A stretch of 64,000 nt of DNA from Adiantum capillus-veneris (lineage: Eukaryota > Streptophyta > Polypodiopsida > Polypodiales > Pteridaceae), in contig CM043944.1 of the NCBI GenBank assembly GCA_014529385.2, positions 64,810,248 to 64,874,247 of the forward strand, written 5' to 3'. Every line of letters begins with the position of its first letter. Position 1 is the first letter of the stretch. Position numbers and translations under genes: made by a program. The notes beneath the pieces were generated by a model. The model saw only the letters and a list, made by a program, of their open reading frames with translations. It searched no databases and had not been told where the DNA came from. This document shows positions 1-9,441 of the stretch, in pieces.

Positions 1-35
1 GTAGAAAGTGGGCCAAAGTACAGGTATGAGCAAAG

Positions 36-1529
36 TCAGTCTTTTGATGAAGGTACATCAACTTCACCCCTAAACTTCAGAAACTTCTGCTTATTGTAGC
101 CTATCATTTGTCTCTTGAGGTCCCCAGAGTGGGCAAGCACATAGGATGCCATTGTTGCAAAATAACCAGCTCTAGAACCAGTAAGTCCAGGGAAGAATCC
201 AAAAATTTTGATGGCTTCCTCCTTTTCCACCAATATTAACTTCTCTAACCCTGGAGGAAGCTGAGATGAACCAACAACCTTTGCAAGTGCTTTAATTGCA
301 AGCATTGGCAGCAATGGTTCTCTTGTAAACTTGTTATGGAATATAATGACAGTCTCTTTGTTGAGCTTCCCAATAAAGTGTCCCAAGCTCTGGTTCCTTC
401 CTAAATTTAAGGGTCTGGAACCCTTCCCCCTGCCAACGAATTTGTCTGTGTCCAGTATTTCAATCTGCAAAAATATGTCTTGGTTAATTGTTCAGCACAT
501 TAATAAGACAGGGCAAAATGGTCATTAACATACCTTAGGAGACTCGTCCTCCTCAAACAAGGCAGGTTCCCATATATCAATGGATCTAGTTGGCCTTACT
601 TCATAATCTCTGGTCTTTTCCTCTCCCATATGATCTATTTTAAGCCTTTTCTGGATCTCATTGAACTCCTCTTCAGAAGGTACACCCTGTTGCTCATATC
701 TCAGAACAATGTCCTGCACATGCTTTCCAACACTTGAGCTGTCAATAAAATTTTCTGCCTCTGTGTCCAAGACTGCTAAGGGGCAAGGTGAGTAATCAAT
801 AAATCCTATGTCATTAGATCCCCACTCAGCCAAAACTGCCAAAGCATAATCTTCCCTTAGATCAAAAAGATGTTGAATGTCATTCAGCAAAACATATTCC
901 TTTTTGTTAACTTTGTATGTGGGAAATGTTGCTGTGCAATGCAAAGGATCAACATCTTCATCCTCAATGTCAACATTCTCCACTTTAGTGATGTTTTCTG
1001 CTTTAAATTTTGCAATGTCCAGCATCTCAGTGCTTTGTAGCTTCTCTTCCTCTTCATGGAACTCCATCTCTATCTCCTCTTTCTCCTGGTCCTCCTCAGC
1101 CTGGGAAATCTGCTTTGGAATCTCTTTGCCCTCTGGTGTTGGGAGTACACTGAAGAAAATGATAAGTACAAGGTCATAATCTACCAACTGGCAATGCATA
1201 TTACCATGAAATTTGCAAGGCTTTATGATCTTTTGCCAGTCTGGATGAAGGCTTGACCACTTCTTTGCAATACCTGTCCTTGACAAGCTACCTGCTTTGC
1301 ATATATCAACAAAATGAACAAGATTGTCAAGCCTGTGATCTCTGATCAATTCTGTATATATCTCTTTCAAGTCACTAATTTGTGTAGAGAAGCCATCCAC
1401 AAGTGCTTGAAGATCAAAGGCAACATTAAAAATCTGTTTGACACTTTGAAATCTTGTAAGTTCATTAACTTTGTAAAGAAAAGACATCAGCCTGTCATCA
1501 GCGGTCTCTTCTATATCCTCTGTATCCAT
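36..1529 (-). CDS. Unrecognised acidic protein, two-exon gene (cassette gene A)
   Basis: Two exons, 1529-534 and 464-36, join in phase 0 across a 69-nt intron with donor AAG|GTATGT and acceptor ATATTTTTGCAG. The product would be about 474 aa from the ATG at 1529 to TGA at 36-38. A pyrimidine tract ending in CAG near 1552 suggests a further intron in the 5' leader. Residues 1-130 are mixed helical and hydrophobic, residues 141-165 are a strongly acidic Glu-rich stretch, and exon 2 has a basic Gly/Arg start (VGRGKGSRPLN) and an aromatic C-terminal part. I recognise no domain and assign no function. It diverges from the histone H3-Ulp1 gene, shares its short-intron style and may be co-regulated with it. 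The exon structure is well supported; the role is unknown. Confidence 0.7.
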
Positions 1530-1774
1530 TATGACAATCCACAAATGCTCAGCTGAAAAAGAGAAAAGAGAAGTCTATCAAGACATTAACCACCCTTCTT
1601 TATATCAAGTCTACAAACAAATTAAAAGCATAAAATTGTCAAGCAAATTAAGCGCACAAATTAAGCGCAAGCAAAAAAGAATTACATAAAATTGTGACAT
1701 GCTAAGTTTGTCACTTGCTATGCGAACTTTGAGAAGTTAAGAGAAACTCGGCACTCACTAACTACGCGCACAGA

Positions 1775-1846
1775 GTGACACTTGGTACGCGATTTCCTAT
1801 TGCTAGGAAGAGGTTGACGTCCCCCAAAATCGCGCACGGGTGTCGC
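1775..1846. repeat. Imperfect inverted repeat (hairpin 1 of 4)
   Basis: The left arm at 1775-1795 (GTGACACTTGGTACGCGATT) is nearly complementary to the right arm at 1826-1846 (AAATCGCGCACGGGTGTCGC), with a 30-nt loop and a one-base bulge. The arm core GACACY..GTRCGCGA recurs in three further hairpins at 2,110-2,480. Confidence 0.7.
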
Positions 1847-2109
1847 TTGGAGGGTTGGAGGCTTAAATTCGAAGCCTTGTGAATGACAATAAGCGAAAAA
1901 ACGGGTTGGGTAGGTTCCTTTTATGGCCAAAAACGCCGCCTCGGGGGGTGTGCAAATCGGTTTCCGCCTCGAAGTTTGGTCCAACGGCTAGTTTTTATGC
2001 GCCTAGGGACTTGCGCCATGCACCCTATATAAACCTCCTCAGAGCCCAAACTAAGCGCATTTTAAAGGAGGTTTTGAAGGAGGTCCACAACCCAAAACTT
2101 CGAACGCTT

Positions 2110-2480
2110 TGACCGTCACACCGTGCGCGATATTCGTAAGTGAGAAGACTTTGCCTCCTTTGTCATTTCACGTACGGAGTTTCAAAGCAATGTGTTCCAC
2201 TATGTCCACAAATGTGATCATGTTTACGATGTGTACCGCAATGTGTGCCACTATTTTCACCATGCATACAATATGTGTCTCAAGAGGTTTAAGAGGTTTT
2301 CCCCGCTTGGGACTCCCGTCACCCCGTGCGCGAATTTGGTAAGTGAGAGGACTGTGCTCCCTTCGTAATTTCGCGTACGAAGTGTCACCGCCTCTTTGTA
2401 ATGCTCCGTCACCCCGTACGCGATCACCGTAAGTGTGAGGACATTGGTCCCTTTGTGATTTCGCATACGGGGTGTCACCG
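2110..2480. repeat. Three related hairpin repeats (hairpins 2-4)
   Basis: Three copies of a 70-80-bp unit start near 2,114, 2,317 and 2,408. Each begins with GTCACMCCGTRCGCGA and ends with its near-complement (TTCGCRTACGRRGTGTCAC in the last two). The spacer GTAAGTGAGAGGACT...CTCCCTT is itself partly self-complementary, so each unit could form a long stem. The third, 2408-2423 against 2461-2478, is the best paired. Repetition of one hairpin in a divergent promoter suggests binding sites for a dedicated DNA-binding protein, or a replication or transposition signal. That role is inference. Confidence 0.7.
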
Positions 2481-2605
2481 CAATGTGTTCCACTATGTAC
2501 AGAAATGTGTGCCACTATGTACAGAAATGTGTGCCACTAAATATACATCGTTTACTTTTTTTACTAATGTTTGTTGTGTAACAATCATTCCTATCCCTTT
2601 TGAAG

Positions 2606-4762
2606 ATGGCAAGGACCAAGAAGACTGCAAGGAAGGTTGATAAGCCGGTTGATAAGCCTCTATCCAAAGATGAAGAAGAAGCTCAGCCTAGCAAAGCTTT
2701 AGCTCGTACTTCAAAACCAAAGGAGAGCACATCTCAGAGGAAGGACCCTAAACCAAGCACACCTGACCCTCAACCAAGCAAAAGAAAAACTACACATCAG
2801 AGGAAAGCTTTCAAGCCAGTGCAGCTTAAGCCTCTCCTTACAAAGAGAAAGTTCAAGCAGGGGGTCAAATGTCTAAGAGAGATAAGGAAGTCCATAAAGG
2901 CCATCAATCTTGCAATTCCCAAACTGCCCTTCCAAAGACTATGCAGACAAGTTGCAGAGGAGTACAAGATTGACATGAGGTGGACTAGAACTGCATTGGC
3001 ATGTATCCAGGAGGCTTCTGAGGACTTTATTATTGAGCTTTTCCAAGATGCCTATATTTGTGCAGCTCATGCCCATAGGGTTACTTTGATGGACAAAGAC
3101 ATGATCACCCTCAGAAGCCTGAGATACAGGTTTTCAAGAATGTTGGAGCCTGTCCCTATGCATGATATTAAGGCCTTTAATATTCTCAACATTCCTCCAT
3201 GGAGGAAGCCCAAGGAGCGTGAAGTAGGAGTAGTTGATATTACTGAAGAAGAGGAAAAGGAAAGGAAAAAGAGAGCAAAGGAAGACAAGGAAATTGCAGA
3301 GAGAAAGGAGCTTGACCTGTTGGAACCTCAACTAGTGCCCCTCTTGAGGAGTGTCAATCCTACTGGTTTTGTTGTCGCTCTATTCAGTGAGGAGGATCCT
3401 AGGGAGGATTACAATTCACTTGACTCTGAGACCTTGGAAATTCTCAAGGACTGGACCAAGGAGATCAATTCTCCACTCCTTATCACATGCCTCAGGTTGT
3501 TTTTGTTTTCCTATGTATTTTTGTTTATAGCAAGAACTCTTTATATAACAATATCTTGTACCAGGTTAATGATGCATACATATGAGCCAGACCTTCAACA
3601 AAAGGTGGAATTTTTAGACCCTTCTATCTCCCACTTTCTCAGGACAGAGACAAATATTAGAGAGCTCACAAAGTGGTTGATTCATGTGGACTTGGAAATC
3701 TGTGAAATTTTCTTGATTCCTTATCATGAGAGGTAAGTTTCCTACCTACACCTTGTGAAGAGAATTTACTAATTCATGTTAGAAGGCTAACTGAGGCTTG
3801 TTTTTATAGCTCACATTGGAGTTTAATTGCAATTGATATTGTGAAAAGAAAATGCTACTTTGTCAATTCTCTTGCTGGAGTACATGGTCAAGCAAAATTG
3901 TAAGTATAGTAGCAGACACATTTTGTAAACCACAAGCAGAACCTCAAGCACATACTTTTAATAAAGAATTTTGGACAGTGTTGCTACAAGATTTATAGAG
4001 ACACTGGAGAATTGTCCACCCATGCCAAAGATGCTGACTAAAATCCAATTTTCAGTTGTGAAGGTTGGAATTCTTTATGCTTTGTTCACTTCAATGGATT
4101 ATCCTCAAATATTTTTTCCCATAAATACATGTAATGAGTTGCAGGTTCCAATCCAGCCTGAAATCCATTCATGTGGATGGAGGGTAGTGACAAATGCCAA
4201 GCTCCTCTTGGACTTCATATACTGCAATGACAATCAGAATATAGAAGTATAGCATATTTCATATTTGCTAGCTGTATTTTTTCTCATTTTATTGTTCCTA
4301 AAACTTGCTTTCTATTGCCTTGTATAGATCAACAGAGAGTGCTATAGTGAGAACCATGTATGGTTGACAAGAGCAAAGATTATCAAGTATATGATTGAAG
4401 CAAATGGACGACTGCAAGAGGTATTTAAAGATGATGATGCCGAAGAGCTAGAAAAGGCAAAGGGGAGAGCAAAACTAGAAAAGGCAAAGGGGAAAGCAAA
4501 ACTAGAAGAGGCAAAGGGGAAAGCAAAGCTAGAAAAGGCAAAGGGGAAAGCAAAACTAGAAGAGCAAAAGGGAAGTGAAGAGGAAGAAGAGAGTGGTGAG
4601 CAGGAAAAGGCAAGTGAAGAGATGGATGATAAGAGAAAGAGGAAGCAGCCCTCAAGCCCTCCTGCCAAAGAGCCCACAAGAAAATCTCCCAGGACAAAAG
4701 AGCCCACTGCAAAAGCACCAACCCCTAGGGACATGAAAACTCCTGGCAGAAAACTATTCTAG
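2606..4762 (+). CDS. Histone H3-like / Ulp1-type (C48) protease fusion protein (cassette gene B)
   Basis: Six exons are proposed: 2606-3495, 3565-3732, 3810-3899, 3979-4063, 4145-4246 and 4328-4762, giving 589 aa. All introns are GT-AG and 69-81 nt. Residues 1-10 (MARTKKTARK) match the H3 N terminus. Residues about 84-172 form an H3 fold (LREIRK, KLPFQRL, IQEASED, HRVTLMDKD). RWT, NLAIP and RVTLM resemble plant CENH3, but loop 1 has canonical H3 length. A charged linker (about 181-300) leads to a Ulp1-like domain with His-355 in SHWSLIAID, Asn-372 where Asp is usual, Gln-415 and Cys-421 in SCGW. The spacings of 17, 43 and 6 match yeast Ulp1. The tail has four 9-aa LEKAKGKAK repeats and a basic Ser/Pro-rich end. 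Introns 3496-3564 and 4064-4144 are multiples of three, so their retention would stay in frame. Likely nuclear and chromatin-bound; activity on SUMO or a similar modifier is inference. Confidence 0.85.
4448..4555 (+). repeat. 27-bp coding tandem repeat in the fusion gene tail
   Basis: Four tandem 27-bp units encode LEKAKGRAK, LEKAKGKAK, LEEAKGKAK and LEKAKGKAK (residues about 486-521). The result is an alternating Lys/Glu helix-like segment before the basic C terminus. Copy number could vary between alleles. Confidence 0.85.
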
Positions 4763-5050
4763 ATTTTTGTAGCCCACTTGTATCAAGCTTCCCACTTGTA
4801 TCCAATTTTCTATTCTATAGCCCTTTGTATCAAGCTTGTATCAAGCTTTTTGCAGCCCACTTGTATCAAGCTTCCCACTTGTATCTAATTGTAGCCCACT
4901 TGTATCCAATTGTCTATGTAATTGCAAATATTTGAAATTGAATACATTTTGATCACCTTGTTTTAAGACTCTGTTACAAAATCAAATCATTGATGTTTGG
5001 AAAAGTTGCATTTCAATAACAAAATAAAGATCCTTTTAGATCTTTATTTC
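4763..5050. repeat. Intergenic repeats between convergent genes B and C
   Basis: From 4,775 to 4,915 the motif CCCACTTGTATCAAGCTT, or CCCACTTGTATCCAATT, recurs about six times in degenerate form. At 5022-5032 and 5039-5049 there is an 11-bp perfect inverted repeat (AAATAAAGATC / GATCTTTATTT, 6-nt loop). This is the 3'-end region of both convergent genes and may mark termination or polyadenylation, which is inferred from position. Confidence 0.6.
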
Positions 5051-5142
5051 AATAAGATCCTTGTAGGTCATGTGATACAAAACAAGATCCTTGCAGGTCA
5101 TGTGATACAAAATAAGATCCTTGCAGGTCATGTGTTACAAAA
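5051..5142. repeat. Three tandem copies of a 30-bp repeat
   Basis: The period is exactly 30 bp (AAGATCCTTGCAGGTCATGT plus GATACAAAAT) with only a few substitutions among three copies. It lies just downstream of the stop codon of gene C, in its probable 3' UTR. Confidence 0.85.
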
Positions 5143-5158
5143 TTGCCTTAAAGGATGT

Positions 5159-6463
5159 TCAAGGCACCAAATGTACAATGCCATCCAAGATGTCCTTGCA
5201 CTGTAGCCTCTTTTCATTCCTTTTTGATACCTACAAAAACAGCCCAAGTTAAATAAAGAACCAATAAGAGAACAAGAGACTTTTAGGGATAACAGTTACC
5301 TTTCCACCATTTATTTGAAAGCAGAATGTTGTGGGTAGTTCAATTTCATCATTTTGCAGGTCCAATCTCAATTGATGTAAGCTACACATGCCTCTTATCT
5401 TTACAATTGACAGATGCTCATTGTTTACCCATATATCAATGTCTTCTATTGGGCTGTCAATGAAGTCCTCCATGTCTTGATCAAGTGGAGTTAGCTGACC
5501 ACCAACATAGTGCCATCTTCTGTAATAAAATGACATAATGAAGTTTTGTGTCCCTATCATGTATTTGCAAGAAATTGAGCCAGCTTGCACATTACAAGTG
5601 ATTCCATTCACTGTTTTGGTGTTCCAACCCTCATCCACAAATTCAAGTACATTTGCTGAGTCTAAAGTCTTCACTGAAAACATTGTTCTAGATTTTCTGA
5701 CTTTAGCATTAGAGAAGAAGTCTACAAAAACTGTAATGGGCATGAATATAGAAACTCTACTTTGTTTGCTTGCTATGTTTGCTTTCAAACACTTTTGAAT
5801 CTCACAAAACAGTTTGCACCTGTAGCCCTCACTTGTATTTGAGCTAGGGAGTGACCATTCTCCACTTTTGAAATCAGGCAAGTCTAGCTTAGTTGTGGCT
5901 CCAAGTTCTCCAGTCCTTCTAGGTGGAACATAATAATGGTCAAAGAAGAATATTCCATTCTGTGCCAATGAACCCTTAGTCCTTCCCTTGTATATTTCTT
6001 CACCAATTGATCCATGACACACATCCAGAATATTTATAACACATTCTACTGGCTGCCATTCCATAATGTTTGAAGGATACAAATCTGTACAACAAATAAC
6101 CTTATACAACATGCATTACAAATAAGAATTTAAGTTAAGAGACTTACAGTTTGGTCTATGTAATGGCAAAGCAGAACTCTCTGAGTCAATATGCAGATCT
6201 TTATGCATGTACACATGCTGCACCAGCACCTCTTTGATTGATTTTTTGTTGTCGCCAAAGCTGAAATCTTTACCAATGCCCTTCCATCCCGCCAAGAAAG
6301 AGTTTTTGGTGGAAGACTTTATTCTCTTGTTCTATTGCATCAGTATCCACGTTCCTTTGTGTATAGTTATTGGAATCCATTCTCCATTTTGATCAGTCGT
6401 GTTGTAAGTGACAATGGCTTCAATGGAAGTTCTTGGTCGTTTTGATCGTGATGAAGATTCCAT
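5159..6463 (-). CDS. Unrecognised protein, three-exon gene with one in-frame stop (cassette gene C)
   Basis: Exons 6463-6148, 6084-5300 and 5230-5159 join cleanly across introns of 63 and 69 nt. Donors are AACT|GTAAGT and AAAG|GTAACT; acceptors are TTGTACAG and TTTTTGTAG. The frame totals 391 codons from ATG to TGA at 5161-5159. Codon 44 is TAG (6334-6332); the frame stays open on both sides of it, so it could be a recent nonsense change, for instance from CAG. Features include a basic N terminus (SSSRSKRPR), an aromatic block (FFFDHYYVPPRRTGELG) and a long mixed C-terminal region. No known domain is recognised. It converges with the H3-Ulp1 gene. If the TAG is real the full-length product is lost, unless there is readthrough or a downstream start. 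Confidence 0.65.
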
Positions 6464-6769
6464 GGTGAAAAAAGAAATGAGCAGAGAAGTTTAGCCTGAG
6501 TTCAAGAGAAGAATAAGCAGAATGCGCAAAAAATGGTTCAAATCTGGAAAAGATCATGAGATAGAATCCAAACGTTGTTTTATGATGACGACGTGCAAAA
6601 TGAAAACAATATAATATGAGAAGTACGTCTTTCTAAAAGCGACAGCTATTGAATGCCTTTTCACTTTTACTTGTTTACATTGCTATTTACCAGCTCAAAG
6701 TTGCGGTAAAGATAGAATATTTGCTTTTTTTGTGAGTTTTCAAAAATAGAGGTTCCGTAACGGAAGCTC
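6464..6769. other. Intergenic stretch upstream of gene C
   Basis: AT-rich sequence holding the presumed promoter of gene C and the junction with the Tat-like element, whose pol homology starts near 6,770. I see no gene, no long repeat and no clear terminal inverted repeat of a cassette. Confidence 0.5.
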
Positions 6770-6777
6770 TTCAACCA

Positions 6778-8559
6778 TTGGTTGAGACCACTCTCTCTCT
6801 ACACGCTAAAAGGCACAAAAATGACCTCAAAATTCCCCTAATGCAGGGCCCAAAAATCACCTGGCCCCAATTACTCCACCTAGCACCTAGGGTGAGGAGA
6901 CAATGGACAAAGATGGTTAGCATGAGACGACCAAAGCCAAAGATAGCTGGGGCTATCTCTGGGAGGAATCTAGATGATATACTACCAGTGATGGATGCTT
7001 ACATCAAAGGGCAACACATCTCCAATATCTACATCGATGGTGGCGCACAAATATGCGTCGTGAGTGAAAAAATGATGCACCGTTTGGGTTTAGAGGTGAG
7101 TCGGCCGGCACCATGCCGAGCCAAAATGGCAAATAATGTAAAAGTTCAATGTGTTGGTGTCATAAATGTAGTTAGGATAAAGGCATTCAACACCGAGGTA
7201 GATGTGGACATCTTTGTCATGCCACACAAAGGGGAGGGCTATCCTATCATTATAGGGAGGCCTTGGCTTATGGCTATGAGAGCTAAGCAGGACTGGGACA
7301 CCAGCATAATCCAGATGAAGGACGCAAAAGGGATGCCAATACTTTACGACATGAAGATAGGTCAACAACGCGACATGGATCTAGAAACCTCCAAGAATAA
7401 GTTTTCTAGTGGTGACTCTTCAACCACTTCAGAGGAGGAGTCAACAGTGAGTGAAGAAAGTGACAGTAGCATTGAGGTGATGGGGATCATTCACAAGGAC
7501 CCTAAGAAGATGGAGAAACTTGATTTCTCATCATCAAACCAAGGGGAGACACCAGGTATACAACCTCTGGTAGAAGCACGTAAGCTACATCAAATGCTCT
7601 CTAGTGAGTTGTGTGGGAAGGAGCGTGAAGATTATATTTTGATGCTAAGTAATTTTACCACATTGTTCATTGATGAATATGATAAAATCACTGGCATCAC
7701 AGTAGTTCAACATCACATTAAGCTCAAGGAGGGAAGTAAACCTATAGTGCAGAAGCTCAGGCGGCTAGGAGTAATTCAACAAGACGCCCTGCTCAAAGAG
7801 GTGAGGAAATTGCTAGAAGCCGGTTTTATCTATCCTGTTGAAGACTCAGAGTGGGTTTCTCCAGTGGTAGTCACACCAAAGAAGAATGGTAAGTGGAGGG
7901 TTTGTGTTGATGACAAGCCTCTTAATGCAGCCACAAAGAGGGACCATTTTCCTCTTCCTTTTCAAGACGAAATTCTCAATGAGGTAGCAGGACATGAGCG
8001 CTACATGGTATGTGATGGCTACTCAGGCTACTTCCAAATTAGCATCGCTGAAGAAGATCAAAAGAAAACAACCTTCATCACACCATGGGGATGTTTTCCT
8101 TACAGAGTTATGCCTTTTGGTCTCACTAATGCTCCAGCCACTTTTCAGCGATATGTGACATTTGTTTTTCAGCCATTCTTTGGAAAATCAATCCGTGTTT
8201 TTATTGATGACTTTTGTATCTATAGCTCTCGCTCTCTTCATTTGGAGAAATTTTATGAAGGTCTAGCTAGGCTACAAGCTTTGGGGGGCCAACTCAATGT
8301 GGAGAAATGCCACATTGGTGAAAGAAAGGTTACTCTTCTTGGCCATGTGATCTCGGCCAATGGCATTGAAGCTGACCCAAGCAAGGTTCAAGCCTTGCTG
8401 GCTTTGACCTCTCCCACCACAACAAAGCAGTTGGTCTCTTTTCTTCAAAAGGTGAGGTATTTGAGTAGGTTCATTCACTTGCTCTCCCAAGTGGTTCTCC
8501 CTTTACAACAAGTTACCCATCAAGAGATCTTCACTTGGAGTGAAGAAAATGAACAATAA
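6778..8559 (+). pseudogene. Tat-like pol: aspartic protease and reverse transcriptase
   Basis: The protease motif is YIDGGAQICVV, with DGG in place of the usual D-S/T-G; the same DGGAQ occurs in the other Tat copies here. RT motifs follow: WRVCVDDKPLN, VCDGYSGYFQI, TTFITPWGCF, MPFGLTNAPATFQ and the catalytic VFIDDFCIY. The frame ends at a TAA (8557-8559) just after the RT, then continues in the same frame, so this is a nonsense change inside pol. An acidic Ser/Glu-rich linker separates protease and RT, as in the copy at 44,233. Confidence 0.9.
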
Positions 8560-9441
8560 TTCAATGAGGTAAAACAAATTCTAGCTTCACTTCCCACCAT
8601 AGCACCTCCAAAGTGGGACGAGCCATTTTATGTAAACCCTAGTGTGGGCAATGACACACTTGGGGCTGTATTGATGCAAAAGGATCCTCAAACTTCGTTC
8701 ACGCATCCTATCTACTTCTCTAGTCGAATGATGACTCCATCAGAAAAGGGATACACGGCAGTAGAGCACATGGTGCTTGCATTAATGTTTGCTACCACCA
8801 AATTTCTCTCTTATTTATTGTCTAGACCATTCATAATCTTAACAATGGAAGAAGTATTTCCTTATGTAATGCAGCACATGGATGTTTCTTCTAGGATTTC
8901 CAAATGGCTCACAAGGCTGCAAGAGTTTGACTACACAATGCAAGTGGAGAACTCCACAAGGGCCAGTCTAGGAGGTATTCTCACTCATCGTCACTATGAA
9001 AAGAAGCTAAAGATAAAGCAAAACGATAAAGATATTACACCTGTGCTGGAAGTCCCTAAGGTAGAGGAGGCTCACTCTCTTTTCTTTGATGGAGCCTACA
9101 AGAGGAAAGTGGACAAAGCTACAGCAGGCATTGTCATCTTCAACGAGCAAGGGGATAAGTTTTTCTCCATTGGGAATCTCTTGGATTCTCACTCTAACAA
9201 TGAGGCAAAATATGAAGCCTTAACTCTTGGGTTAGAGTGGTGTGTGACACAAGGCATTGAACGGTTAAATGTATTTGGTGATGCCATGCTTTTAATAAAA
9301 CAAATACTAGGAACTTGGGCTTGTAAAAATCATAGCTTGCTAGACCATTTGCGCAAAGTCAAGGAACTTTTAGGGAAATTTCAAGTTGTACAATTACATC
9401 ATGTCCCTCGAGCAGAAAATCAAGAAGCAGATGCTAGCTAG
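8560..9441 (+). pseudogene. Tat-like pol: RT-associated RNase H and additional RNase H
   Basis: The first part (about 8,600-8,980) is the usual gypsy RNase H (DTLGAVLMQ, IYFSSRMMT, EKGYTAVEH). The second (about 9,060-9,440) is a separate RNase H with FFDGAYKRK, NNEAKYEAL and FGDAMLLIKQ, supplying the expected Asp-Glu-Asp set. The frame ends at TAG after NQEADAS, where the related copy reads on, and integrase continues in another frame, so a frameshift lies near 9,440. Confidence 0.85.

Larger units (their letters stand above)
1530..2605. promoter_or_regulatory. Divergent intergenic region between genes A and B
   Basis: About 1.1 kb separates the two divergent start codons. It holds four GC-rich hairpins (annotated separately), short direct repeats of AATTAAGCGCA near 1,650, and a degenerate tandem run built on AATGTGTKCCACTATGTACA between about 2,190 and 2,537. 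A TATA-like TAAATATA lies at 2538-2545, about 60 bp before the ATG of the H3-Ulp1 gene. Small ORFs here fall inside the repeats and are not supported as genes. Promoter function is inferred from position and the TATA-like box only. Confidence 0.5.

Noticed and set aside
1140-1205. Possible extra intron in gene A (CATG|GTAATATG ... TTCTTCAG)
   Set aside because: Removing these 55 nt would shift the frame away from the long acidic frame; the donor and acceptor phases do not agree.
2109-2640. Small ORFs upstream of the fusion gene
   Set aside because: They lie entirely within hairpin and tandem repeats and lack any conserved feature.
4342-4734. Antisense ORFs of about 130 and 98 aa over the fusion gene tail
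   Set aside because: They are the reverse reading of the 27-bp coding repeat, giving Ser/Phe/Ala-rich low complexity. The sense frame has splice support and a sensible tail.
36-6463. Calling the cassette a Kaonashi-type MULE or CACTA element because it has a Ulp1 domain
   Set aside because: No MURA-type or CACTA transposase, no CACTA ends and no long terminal inverted repeat are visible. It remains possible beyond the left edge.
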